From: Symbiotaphrina buchneri
Taxonomy: Eukaryota; Ascomycota; Symbiotaphrinales; Symbiotaphrinaceae
DNA length: 64,000 bases
Reading direction: 5' to 3'
Assembly (NCBI GenBank): GCA_001599915.1
Contig: BCIG01000004.1
Coordinates: forward strand, 124,001-188,000
The position numbers were made by a program, and so were the translations under genes. Shown piece by piece: positions 1 to 9,511 of this stretch. Below the pieces are notes generated by a model. It ran no database searches. It was not told the DNA's origin and saw only the letters and a list, made by a program, of their open reading frames with translations. Position 1 is the stretch's first letter, and each line of letters starts with the position of its first letter.

Positions 1-237
1 GGAAAATCGTTTTTGCCCTGCTGGTGTGTACGAATATGTAGAGGATGACACGAAGCCTCTTGGTGTTAGATTCCAAATCAACGCCCAAAAGTAAGTGCTC
101 TGTGGCTCAAGTCAAAGCAAAGCTAATTACTGTGCAGCTGTATCCATTGCAAGACTTGTGATATCAAAGATCCCAACCAGGATATCAACTGGACCCCGCC
201 TATGGGTGGAGAAGGGCCGAAATATTTCATGACATAA
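1..237 (+). CDS. Electron transfer flavoprotein-ubiquinone oxidoreductase, 3' end only
   Basis: This is the last part of a gene that begins outside the window. The exons are 2-90 and 138-237, joined across a 47-nt intron (GTAAGT donor, CAG acceptor). The joined frame reads a C-terminal ferredoxin-like segment with CPAGVYEY, then CIHCKTCD, then a tail ending in [10 protein letters not shown] and a TAA stop. The CxxCxxC cluster together with an upstream Cys is the 4Fe-4S site of ETF-QO, the inner mitochondrial membrane enzyme that passes electrons from ETF (fatty-acid and amino-acid oxidation) to ubiquinone. The FAD and quinone domains lie upstream and are not seen. The family call rests on the very conserved C-terminus. 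Confidence 0.88.
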
Positions 238-976
238 AAAGTTCTACATATATCGGATGTTCTTCGTATCTGCAGGCCAGAACCCGCAACCTCTCCAGCC
301 TGAGAGATATGTCTATTTTAGCATATACTGCTTCTCCTTCAGCTTCATTGTGGACAGAGGATATGTTCAACCCAAGCGCGATTGCGACAGCTGGAGATAG
401 GATCGCTCGAGGTGCAGGCCCTGACTGTTCTCTAGGTTTGCAGTGAACGAAGATTTTGGGCCCGATATGGGCATGCATGGAGAAATCCTTCTCCATTGTA
501 ACATTAAGCTCACTGGAAGCACATAGGATGGCTGAGGTAATCAAATTTGTAGAAATGGTGAAGCACAGAGCACAAAAGAACTGGCTGCACCGACATCCTC
601 TTGTCCACCGTTTATTTGTGTGCCGTAAGGTGCCGCTAGGTGCGCTGTTTCATTTGTGCCCAACCCACAGTGAAGGTGAGGCGGATGTACTTCGTATGCA
701 CGCACGCACGGGCTTTCTAGCCGTGGTCGCCTTGTGTCGCTTGCTGCTGCTGCTGCTTCCTGCCTTCTCGTCACCACCCACCACTTGCCCAACCACTGCA
801 GCCGACTCGAAGGCATTGTTTCAACGTCCTTGGTCCACGTCTCACACGGTGTGCCTCACCTTAGAGACTCGACTTCGCCTCCATCCTGGTCGGCTCACCA
901 GCTCTTATCTTCTCATCCGACCCCTTAAAGCTCTTCTCGCGTCGAAGCTGTCACCGTTGCGAACAGCATCGCCGTC
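238..976. promoter_or_regulatory. Intergenic region upstream of the SR-protein gene
   Basis: This 739-bp stretch holds the 3' UTR of the ETF-QO gene and the promoter and 5' UTR of the SR-protein gene. The last 250 bases before the ATG are pyrimidine-rich, as is usual for strongly expressed fungal genes, with a short GCT/CTG run near 738-757 and a GCAC/CGCA run near 695-710. Open frames here on either strand lack recognisable domains and I do not treat them as genes. Confidence 0.6.
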
Positions 977-2679
977 ATGACCGAGGTGTCTCCTACCCGC
1001 CTTTACCTGGGTAACCTGCCCCGCAATGGTACGTAAAGCAGACCATTCCTTGTCCTACAGCTTTAGTCGAATTTACCAACACGAGTCGACTTCGGTGCCA
1101 CTACCTACCAGCCTACGGGAACTTGTTCTGGCTGTGATCCTGTAACCTGCGAAAGCTAATACGCTCCATTGGATAGCTACCAAACAAGATGTCGAGCAAC
1201 ACTTCAAGGAGCATGGCACAGGCGAGATAGTTGAGATCAAGCTTATGCAAGGGTTTGGTTTCATTGAATACAAAGATCCTCTTGATGCCCGAGATGTCGT
1301 CCCAGGTGAGTGTTCGTTTGCTCGACTTCGAAATTTACTCTGCTAACGACGATACCCTCATCTAGCTCTTCGTAAGTCGGACTTTATAGAATGTGGTCAA
1401 ACCTCAGGTATCTAATTGGCGCGCCCGCAGATGGATCCGACTTCATGGGCGAGCGTCTTACGGTCCAGTTCGCTCGTGGCTCCCGTCCGCGTGATGCTTT
1501 CGCGCATTCCGAGCGTACTGCCCCGCGTCCACGGCGTACGCAGTTTCGCATGACTATTACTGGGCTTCCCCCGGAGACCAGCTGGCAGGTTAGCTAGAAC
1601 ACAAATTCCTTTGCTTCTGGATCCTTGGACTCGTTTTCCTCTTGGACCTATTTACCCCCAGGTGGCCTAGTGATCGGATAGAAAATATCTTCCGATTCTG
1701 GCTTGTTCTTACGGGCTATACCTGACCATTGCGGGAATCTCCGGTCTTCGTCTATGTTGGACTCTTCCTGACCTGTCCTGGAACTATGTATCCCGCCATC
1801 ATGTCTCATCCTAATATCCTTACATTGGTCTCCATTTGCGTTGATCACTTGGAACGAGCTTCAAGGCTGGAACTGGCGCGCTCCCTCCCCAGCATGGACT
1901 GTTTGGTTTCTCCTCCCACCGGGCCCTCGCGTTGCATGGCTCCAATCATTATATGACGGATCCTCTCACTTTGGCCTTGCTTGGACTTACACGGGACCTT
2001 TAGGACCTCAAAGACTTCGCCCGTCAATCCGGCCTTGACGTCGTCTATTCCGAAACTGGCCATGATCGTGATGGGAGAGGGTATGTTTACTCCATCAATA
2101 CCGGCTGATCTGGGCTCACATGACCATAGATTCGTGGAGTACGAGACCGCTGCTGATTTGAAGGCTGCTGTGGAGAAACTTGATGGCCGCGAGTTCAAAG
2201 GGGCCGTCGTCAAGTGCATCGCTGACGTAGGTTTACCAGTAGAAGTCTCCAGTCATATATTGACGCAGCTATAGATCCAGGATGAACGCCCTCGTGACCG
2301 CTTCCGCTCGCGTTCACCGCCCCCTCATCGCCGCGGCCATGCTCCCTTCGATGACTACGATCGTCGTGGACCGCCTCGTGGCTATAGCCCCCATCGTCGC
2401 GACTATAGGGATCGGTCTCCTCCTCCTCGTGGGTATTACGATTCGCGCGACAGATATCGCTCCCCTCCGCGTACACGTTATCCCGTGGAGGATTACCCGC
2501 CGCCAAGGCGCCCATACCCGGATGAGCCGTATGATGCTCGACCTCCGCGTCGTGGCTATGAACCTGACCCATATGTGAATGGCGGTAGCCGACCTTATGA
2601 TCGTCCACCGTCTCCTCGTAGGCCGAGAAGCCCTGGCCGTGGATATGGTGGCGGCTATGATCGCAGAGCCTACTGGTAA
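977..2679 (+). CDS. SR-family splicing factor with two RRMs (Srp2/SRSF-like)
   Basis: Nuclear pre-mRNA splicing and mRNA-export factor. Exons: 977-1028, 1177-1305, 1366-1371, 1431-1588, 2004-2080, 2130-2226, 2275-2679, giving 307 residues. The first RRM starts at TRLYLGNLP (about residues 7-75) with RNP1-like GFGFIEY. The second RRM (about 105-175) starts at FRMTITGLP and ends with GRGFVEYE. The tail (about 175-307) is rich in Arg, Ser, Pro, Tyr and Gly with RS/RSP and RGY repeats. This matches fungal Srp2-type SR proteins. Two features are odd: a 6-nt third exon and a 415-nt fourth intron, unusually long for this genome. SR genes often control their own splicing, so that intron may be regulated (inference). 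All phases close without conflict, so I trust the model. Confidence 0.9.
1366..1371 (+). other. 6-nt microexon (CTCTTC) of the SR-protein gene
   Basis: The microexon is flanked by CATCTAG on its left and GTAAGT on its right. Splicing it between 1305 and 1431 gives DARDVVPALHGSDFMGERL, a continuous RRM1 end. Leaving it out stays in frame but removes two residues from the linker after the last RRM strand. Confidence 0.85.
1589..2003 (+). other. Unusually long (415-nt) intron between the RRMs of the SR gene
   Basis: The intron runs from GTTAGC to TTTAG and is five to eight times the length of its neighbours. It contains several stop codons in the incoming frame and internal AG acceptors (for example the CCCCCAG ending at 1661). 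Retention or use of an internal site would truncate the protein after RRM1. I see no conserved RNA fold by eye. Confidence 0.6.
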
Positions 2680-3264
2680 ACGATCCATTTCCTACTTGTG
2701 ATGAGCAACGACCTTGGGATTTCCGCTTACCCCATCAGATTACCGGTCTGTGACCATTGGGCTTGTGAAGTCAGACACGGGGACGGGTATTAGCGGATAC
2801 GGGGCTCGGTTCGGTAGGCGGTAACGTGCATACGGAAATCGGATGGTTGAGCTGGATGCATATTGAATGCTTTAGTTGCATTGTTCTACATTGTATCCAC
2901 ACAAGGCTCATGGTCCGGAAAAAGGGTTACTTTCTGAACATCCAATGGGTACTCGTTAGAAATTATGCATGCGTCGTTGTTGCCTGATGTTCGAGTGTGA
3001 TAAACGACATCAACTAGAGTGGACAAATTTCACTGTTCGAATGCGGTGTGCTCGAGCTTAAGGAATTTCCAACTCATGGTCTTGTTCTCGTACTCAGAAG
3101 GTATTGACATCACCCGCTGCAACCAGGTAGGGCATAACCAAACAGACACAACGCCGCAAACAGCTATGAAGAGACAGAAGGAAGAAACTGGCGGACTCCG
3201 CGGCAATCTACCATCAACAAGGCGTTTCCAAGGAGACACAACCAGAAAAACATCCATTCAACCC
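2680..3264. other. Convergent intergenic region (SR gene / NDC80)
   Basis: The 3' ends of two convergent genes meet here over 585 bp. It is AT-richer than the flanks and carries no supported gene. Confidence 0.6.
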
Positions 3265-5463
3265 CTACGCCACAACAGCATCATCTTGCATCCCATCATC
3301 AGCTCCCAGCTCGTTCTCGACCTCCTCGACCACGAAGCCTTCGTAGTCCTCCAGGCTCTTCTGGACATGCACCTTGAACTTGATGACGTCGTTCAGCATC
3401 CGCTCGATCTCCGTGTGCAGCTCCTCGCGGAGCGCGTTGGCGCGGAGGGTCAGTTGCTCGTATCTGTTGTGCCCACGGAGTTAGTTGATGATTCAGATTA
3501 GAGGATCTAGGATCTCTAGCTGAAGGGAAGGAAGAACGTACTCGATGTTCGTGTTCATCTCCCTCTGTTCCATGAGCTGCACCGACTCGGTGAGGCCGGC
3601 GCGCATCTTGGCCAGCTCCTTCTCCATCTTCTCGATCTGCGCGTCCGAGGCCAGCTTCTGCGTCGTCGTGACCTCTTTCGTCTTCTCGAACTCCTCCTCG
3701 GCCGCTCGCACCCGGTGTCCAAGGGCCTCCACCTCGCTACGCTTGTCGTCGATGGCTTCCTTGATATGGTCCAGGAGCTCATGGTTCTTCATGTCCTCCT
3801 CGAGAGCTTGGCCTCGGCGCTCGTTGATCTCCTTCCGCAGGCTGATGAGATGGTTCTTGATCGTTCCTCTGAGGTCCAAGTTCAGGAGGTTATGCGGTTG
3901 GTACCCGGCGCCCGGTTCCGCCAGGAGTCGATCGCTCTCTGCTCCCTGGCCTAACTGAGAGTTCCTAAGCTGAGAAGCTGAGAAGTCAGGCCCGGAGTTC
4001 GTCAAAACGACAAGCTCATAGTTGCGGCCCTTCGCATTAGGTGCTGTCGATGGGATCAAGCCGATCTGGTATCCCAAAGAGTTGTGCTTCTCCACCACTC
4101 GCTCTAGTTCCTCCAGCTTCTGTGCGGCCTCCAGCTCCTTCTCAGCAACCTTCTTCTTGGCTTCCTCTAAGCGCACGCTTGTTGATTCAAGGCCTTTCTG
4201 TAGTCGCTCCCGTTCCGCATTCATGCGGTCAATATCCTGGACTGTGATACCTTTGCTATCGACGGTGGCTTGCAGCTGTGCCCGTTCCTGTTCGGCCTCC
4301 TGTAGCTCGACGTCCGCTTTCTCTATCTCCTCTATGAGGAACTTCACCCGCGCCTCATACTTCTCTGCCTTCGCTTCCATACTCTGGTTGTATTGCTCAA
4401 ACTTGAGCTTGTCAGTTTCCAGAATCTCTCGGAACTTGTTGAGCTTGGCAACATCAGGTTGCGTCTTCTCGAGTTCCTCGATCTGTTCTCGAAGAGCCTT
4501 ATGTTCAGCTTCCAGTATGCCTAATTCCTCCATGTATTTCTCGTTTGATCGGTTGAACTCAGCAGCCATTGCCTCGATGTGCGGAATCAGCAATCTGTCT
4601 GCATCATCGTCGTCGTCTTCTTCTCCTACAGAGAGCCAGTCTCTGTAGGCGCCACTCAAGAATCTGAAAATGATCCTATCTCCACTGACATCTATACCTG
4701 CCTCTGCACAGGCGTCATCATACTCTCCAGCTTCATATCTCTCTAGCATTCGTGCAAGCTGCATCATCCAATGTAGCATTCCAAGAAATGTGGACCAGTT
4801 CTGACCTCCCACTGCTGCTATCTGACTTTTGGTAATGCTCTTTTCAAAAGGATAGCGTAGCTGTTTGAGTATCGGTGGCACTTCTTGGTCGATGTTCTTT
4901 TGAAAACGGTATGCAGGATCGATGCGATGGTATAGCCATTGAAAGATATAGTTGAAGTCCTTCTGCGTCGGCGATTTCATGGTATTCTGCGTCAAGGAAT
5001 GCTTCATCTCCATCTCAAAGCCATGTTGGGTCAGATAATCCAAAATCTCCTGACCAATACGCGCTTGGTATGATCGATCTTTCAAAGGCCGAGGATCACG
5101 CGGTACTCCTGCGGGTATGGGCCCCTGTGCGAAAAAGCTTTGATGCGTCATAGGGTCCATCGACGAAGGCCGTGAAAAGACACTGCTCCGTCGCTGTGCA
5201 CTCTGTTGCGCTGAAGATTGTATCCCGCTACTGGGCGCGTAACTCTTGCGCCCCGTACTGCCGCTCTGGAATACCTGGGACGACTGTCGCTTTACCGTCG
5301 ACATGCCCAGGTCCGCCAAATTGCTCCCAGAGGAAGATCGTTGAAATGAGGGCTGATTGGGTCGCCCGGGAGCCAATGACATCCTGGAGCCAGAGGTTGA
5401 CCGTGCATGATTGCTTGTGAAAGGCGGTTGCCCTATGTTGGATATGGAGTTGGAGCGCTTCAT
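3265..5463 (-). CDS. NDC80: Kinetochore protein Ndc80 (Hec1)
   Basis: Outer-kinetochore subunit of the Ndc80 complex (Ndc80-Nuf2-Spc24-Spc25), which binds microtubule plus ends and works with the DASH ring. Exon 1 is 5463-3542 and exon 2 is 3463-3265, giving 706 residues. Residues 1-120 form a basic Ser-rich tail with Aurora-type sites (KRSNS, QRSSS, RRSS). Residues about 120-265 are the calponin-homology domain ([49 protein letters not shown]). Residues about 300-690 are long coiled coil. The short last exon supplies the Spc24/25-side helix ending in DDAVVA. The 78-nt intron has a GTACGT donor and an ACAACAG acceptor. It shares its promoter with PEX14. Identity is secure. Confidence 0.95.
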
Positions 5464-6082
5464 GGCTGACGCAGGCTGAGGGATGCCGGAATTGTAATTG
5501 AGATTTCCGAGAGTCTATACTCGCGTTAGAAAAGGGCAATATACCAACAGACTGGCTTCTCTTCGCATAGGTCGCACCTCTCGCGGCCGGCGCACGCTGA
5601 ATAGCGCCGTGTCTTGCGACATGTTTGCGATGCCTCTGCTAGGGCCGCTCGCAAGTATGGAATATCGTAGCACTCGTAAAAGGCGAAAGACCGAAGCCCG
5701 AAGCAAAAACCCTTAAGATGCTCCCAATGCAGAGATTCGTTGCCTGCTAGCAAGGGTGCTGCGATGTTCGCGATGCGATGATGGTTGTGCAAAGACAGAA
5801 GGGGTGGTTGTAAGTTCGTATGTTGACGGCGAAGGTGAAGCGAGAAGCGATGTAAACAATGACTTCGAGCTAAGCGCCAGCCAATCACAGCTCGCTTGCT
5901 TCCCTACCCCAGACCTCGGCTCCTTCCGTATCTCGACCGGCCACTCGACTTTCATCATCTCCACCCGCAACCTCATCCCCATCCGTCATTCACCGCCAAT
6001 CGCATCTTTCTGTCGACGTGGTCTGTTATCGACGTTGGTTACAGACGGGAGAGGCGACCGAACGCCGTGGACGTCAACGACC
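5464..6082. promoter_or_regulatory. Divergent promoter between NDC80 and PEX14
   Basis: A 619-bp region that must hold both promoters and 5' UTRs. No TATA box is obvious. The stretch near 5900-6080 is rich in C and T runs ahead of the PEX14 start. Small open frames here have no recognisable domain. Confidence 0.6.
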
Positions 6083-7447
6083 ATGATCCGGGAAGACCTG
6101 GTATCATCCGCTGTAAGTACCCTGCTGGTTCCCCGCATGAGCTCGTGGACATCTCAAGCTAATTGTCATAGGTCAGCTGTAAGGTTCCCAATAACTCAAG
6201 GCAATATTCTTTGCTAATCATCTGCTTTCGCTCAGTTCTCCAAGATCCGGCAGTGGCTGGCTCGCCAGTGGATAAGCGTGTGGCTTTCCTCCAGTCGAAG
6301 AACCTTACACAGGAAGAGATAGATGCAGCCTTCGCGCGGGCGGGAGAGGATCCATCATTAGCAGGAACGGCCGCATCGCCGTCATCAGGAGCGTCGGGCT
6401 ATGGGTATCAGGGTCAGCAAATGATGCGGCAGCAGCCGCCTCCTGGGGCCTATGGAGGGTACCCCGGGGGTTATTGGCAACAGCCTCCACCACAGGAGTA
6501 AGCTCCCACGAACGCCGAGTTCAACCACCGTCCTTTGGATTACCTCTAATTGCACTTCTAGACTACCCCGGCGAGACTGGAGAGATTGGTTCATCATGGC
6601 CACTGTGGTCAGTGGTGTCAGCTATGGTCTCTATACGCTCGGCAAGGTTGGTCGCCGTTTATGTTCCTTGTAGTACGATCTGGCTAATATTATTCGAAAG
6701 CGCTACGTATACCCTTTAATTGCCCCTCCTACACCTCCGCAGCTCGAGCAAGATAAACAAGCAATCGACGAGTCTTTCAACAAAGCGTTTGCCCTGTTGG
6801 ATCAGCTGGCAAGCGATACAGAATCTCTCAAAGCGTCGGAGCAGGCACGCACGGAGCGGCTAGATACAGCTTTGCATGAAGTCGAGTCAGTAATTGGCGA
6901 GCTCAAATCGGCGAGTCGCCGAAGAGACGACGATGGGCGGCGGATAAGCGATGAGGTGCGGGGATTAAAGGAGCTAATCCCACAGGCATTGGAGGCGCAA
7001 AAGGAGGGCACGAACAACAAGTTGGCGGACTTGAACAATGAATTGAAGAGTCTCAAGACGCTAGTCAGCAACAGGATGACGGCCGCTGCCGCCCCACGTC
7101 CCACAACTACTAACTACTACGCCTCTGGCGGGGCAACGCCTTCTACTGGATCGTCCACCACCATACCGCCTCCGTCGACTGCATCGCACACTGCTGGCGG
7201 AGTTGGCTCCATAGCCGGTGCAAGTGCGAACGGAGGTACCGAGGGGCAAACTTTGGGATCCTCAACACCAATGTTGCCTTCAGCTTCTGTTCCTCGAACT
7301 GGTAGTCCCAGCACGTTTGGCACTGGTGCGAGAGCGGCGATCCCGGCATGGCAGATGGCCGCGGCGAATAAAAGCCAGACGTCATCATCCGCTAACAGCA
7401 TAAATGGTACGGACGGGCCACAGACGTCCGCTGCAGGCCAATCATAG
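6083..7447 (+). CDS. PEX14: Peroxin Pex14, peroxisomal docking protein
   Basis: Membrane docking component that receives Pex5/Pex7 cargo receptors at peroxisomes together with Pex13 and Pex17. Exons: 6083-6112, 6172-6178, 6236-6497, 6562-6646, 6701-7447, giving 376 residues. The N-terminal domain (about 1-55) begins MIREDLVSSAVSFLQDP and contains KRVAFLQSKNLTQEEID, the classic receptor-binding fold. A Gly/Pro/Gln-rich linker leads to ELPRRDW, the Pex13-SH3 ligand region. Then comes one hydrophobic segment (WFIMATVVSGVSYGLYTLGK), APPTPPQ, and a coiled coil (about 155-235). The C-terminal tail is Ser/Thr/Ala-rich. The first exon holds only 10 codons and the second only 7 nt; both are needed to give the conserved start. 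Confidence 0.93.
6172..6178 (+). other. 7-nt microexon (GTCAGCT) of PEX14
   Basis: The microexon sits between TCATAG and GTAAGG. It supplies Val, Ser and the first base of Phe in SSAVSFLQDP, the first helix of the receptor-binding domain. Skipping it would shift the frame, so it must be included for a functional protein. Confidence 0.85.
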
Positions 7448-7666
7448 GTGGTCAATGAATACATCGATACCCGTCTATACGCTCAGTACTTTGAATCCTT
7501 GTGACCAGTAGTCCAGTCCCTCTACGCATTCATGCCCTCGGCGCTGGGTAGAAATACAGCGATCACCTCGTGGCCTTAGTCGTGCTCGACAGCCAAGGCG
7601 ACTCTTAATCCTGGGTTCTCAATCCCATTATTCGATGCGGATGCCGATTCTTCAGAATAACCCTGA

Positions 7667-9061
7667 TCACGCCTTGGTCTTGGCAGTCTTTGTGAAGAAG
7701 CTGCTGAGCTTCTTCATGCCGGATATGTTCGCTTTTGCAAGATCCTTGACACCCCTGCTCTGATTCGCCTTTCGCTTTTTCTCCTCCTCTTCCTTTCTGC
7801 GCTTCTTCTCCCTTCTTTCCTCGGCTTCCTCCTCATCTTCAATCGTGCGTTTACGACTGAAGTCACCCAGTGATCGTGACGCCAGTGCCGCAGCACGGAC
7901 TTCGGCCAGATGATTCATATGAGCAGTAAGGGGCGTAAAATCCAGGGGAGATCCTGGTAAGATCAAGAATTCTTCGATCATCACGCAAATGCGCTTTGGG
8001 ATGTAGGCGGACATGATGTAGGAAAGAGCCGTGCGAAGACGCAGGAGCTCCGGTATTCCTTCTGGGGCTGAAATAGGCAAACCTTCAGCAGATCCAGTAG
8101 GCTTTGTAGTTTCCGAGGCGGACAATATCGAAGTGATTGACGTTGATGCTTCAGAAGCGGAGCTAATCGTAGTCGCACTGGTTGATTGAGAATCCGACTC
8201 TGACAATGTAGGTAGCTCCGGCTCTGTCTGGGAAACGCTTTCTTGCTCCAGCACATCGGACTCTCCGGCGTTGCTTGTCACAGTATCCTCGCGCTTGACG
8301 CTCACAATTGGGGCTTCCAAAGCCCTGCGAACGAACTTCTCTTCCAAGCTAGCAGGGAGACCCCCTTCCACCATGCTTTCGACCTTATCCTTGAGTATTT
8401 GCACAAGCTTTTGCAGGCTTGGTCTGTACATCATTTCATCGCCAGCATCCACAGAGTCACAGGTTGCTTCCATCCTATCCAGCACGACTCTTCGTAGCTG
8501 ATCATGCTGTAGCATCTCTGCGAAGTGGGGTGAGCCCCCTGTGAGATTGTCGAGGTAGTCATCTGCTGATAGAAAAAGTTGCTTCGAGGACTCATTCTTT
8601 CCTGCCGTAGGAGTCGGATATAGCGCCGGGAGAACGAGGAAGACAGGGTCGACAGGAGTAGCAACATATAAATCGCTATTTTTACTGGTGTATCCGGAAG
8701 GAGTCGTATCATTGACCGTTTTGACTGATTCCTTACGGTTGGCTCCGTCCGCATCTTCCCTCACATTGTCGCCGGCGCCGGCGCCCGCGCCCGCGTCAGA
8801 TACGACTAGCCAGCTTCTAGGCATAAATTTTGGAGCCGCTATCTTGGTGAATTCGTAAATGCCCTTCTCTGGACAGAAATAATATCGACATGGTGCGCTC
8901 GATCTCGGATTTGCAAGTGTGACTATCCGTGCTTCCGGACCACATCCGTCAGGTAGGACGAGGAGTCTTCGCTCTTCGGCGACAGGCGATTCTTGCTTCA
9001 TCGTGGAGGGGCCTTTCAAGCCTGTAGTTCCTGGATCGACTTGAGAGGACCGAGTACGCAT
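7667..9061 (-). CDS. RNH202: Ribonuclease H2 subunit B (Rnh202)
   Basis: Non-catalytic subunit of the nuclear trimeric RNase H2, which removes ribonucleotides misincorporated during replication and cuts RNA:DNA hybrids. It is a single exon of 464 residues starting MRTRSSQVDPG; a TTG four codons upstream is not a likely start. Residues about 35-90 show the family's triple-barrel start (LPDGCGPEARIVTLANP, then CRYYFCPEKGIYEFTKI and PRSWL). Residues 130-230 hold the conserved DPVFLVLPALYP and SADDYLDNL segments, followed by the helical domain with LRTALSYIMSAYIP. The C-terminus is charged (EEEAEERREKKRRKEEEEKK) and ends near LSSFFTK, a PCNA-box-like peptide. It is divergent with MCM10. Confidence 0.88.
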   Translation of the reverse strand: MRTRSSQVDPGTTGLKGPSTMKQESPVAEERRLLVLPDGCGPEARIVTLANPRSSAPCRYYFCPEKGIYEFTKIAAPKFMPRSWLVVSDAGAGAGAGDNVREDADGANRKESVKTVNDTTPSGYTSKNSDLYVATPVDPVFLVLPALYPTPTAGKNESSKQLFLSADDYLDNLTGGSPHFAEMLQHDQLRRVVLDRMEATCDSVDAGDEMMYRPSLQKLVQILKDKVESMVEGGLPASLEEKFVRRALEAPIVSVKREDTVTSNAGESDVLEQESVSQTEPELPTLSESDSQSTSATTISSASEASTSITSILSASETTKPTGSAEGLPISAPEGIPELLRLRTALSYIMSAYIPKRICVMIEEFLILPGSPLDFTPLTAHMNHLAEVRAAALASRSLGDFSRKRTIEDEEEAEERREKKRRKEEEEKKRKANQSRGVKDLAKANISGMKKLSSFFTKTAKTKA

Positions 9062-9511
9062 TATAATGTGCAATTGGGAATTTCTGATCCAAAAAAGAAA
9101 CCGGTGTTATGCGATAAATAGCCCATGAAGGTTGACAACGATTGCCTCTGTAAATGGAGTCGTGCGATTGAGGTTGGAGAAGACGCGCCCCATTTTGTCT
9201 CGACGCGTCCTCGTCAACCAATCGGAGCGCGGCATTCTTACGTTCGTACCCCTTCAATCAAGGGCGTCCGAGTCCAAGCTCCTGCGACGCCTTTATGAGA
9301 TTTCAGACCAGTCCCACGTAGCAGACAATGCATTGTCTTGCTACCCGTCTATGACCAGGGCAGGGAGGGTTATAGCGCTATGGGCGCTCGATTCGACCTA
9401 GATCTCGTTGTGCCCTATCCAGATCGATCTTGATCTCGTTCTCCTGTCAACAAACCGCCATGTTGAAAGGTTCAATCACTGAAGCGAATCTCCCATTGCT
9501 AGTACCTGCTA
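9062..9511. promoter_or_regulatory. Divergent promoter RNH202/MCM10 with an MluI cell-cycle box
   Basis: A 450-bp region between two DNA-replication genes. The palindrome GACGCGTC lies at 9202-9209 and contains ACGCGT, the MCB site bound by the MBF (Mbp1/Res) G1/S factor in fungi. A partial match, GACGCGCC, lies at 9182-9189. MBF control of both genes is inferred, not shown. Confidence 0.55.

Noticed and set aside
4022-4648. 208-codon Ser-rich plus-strand frame
   Set aside because: It is the antisense shadow of the NDC80 coiled coil (Glu/Lys codons read as Ser/Phe).
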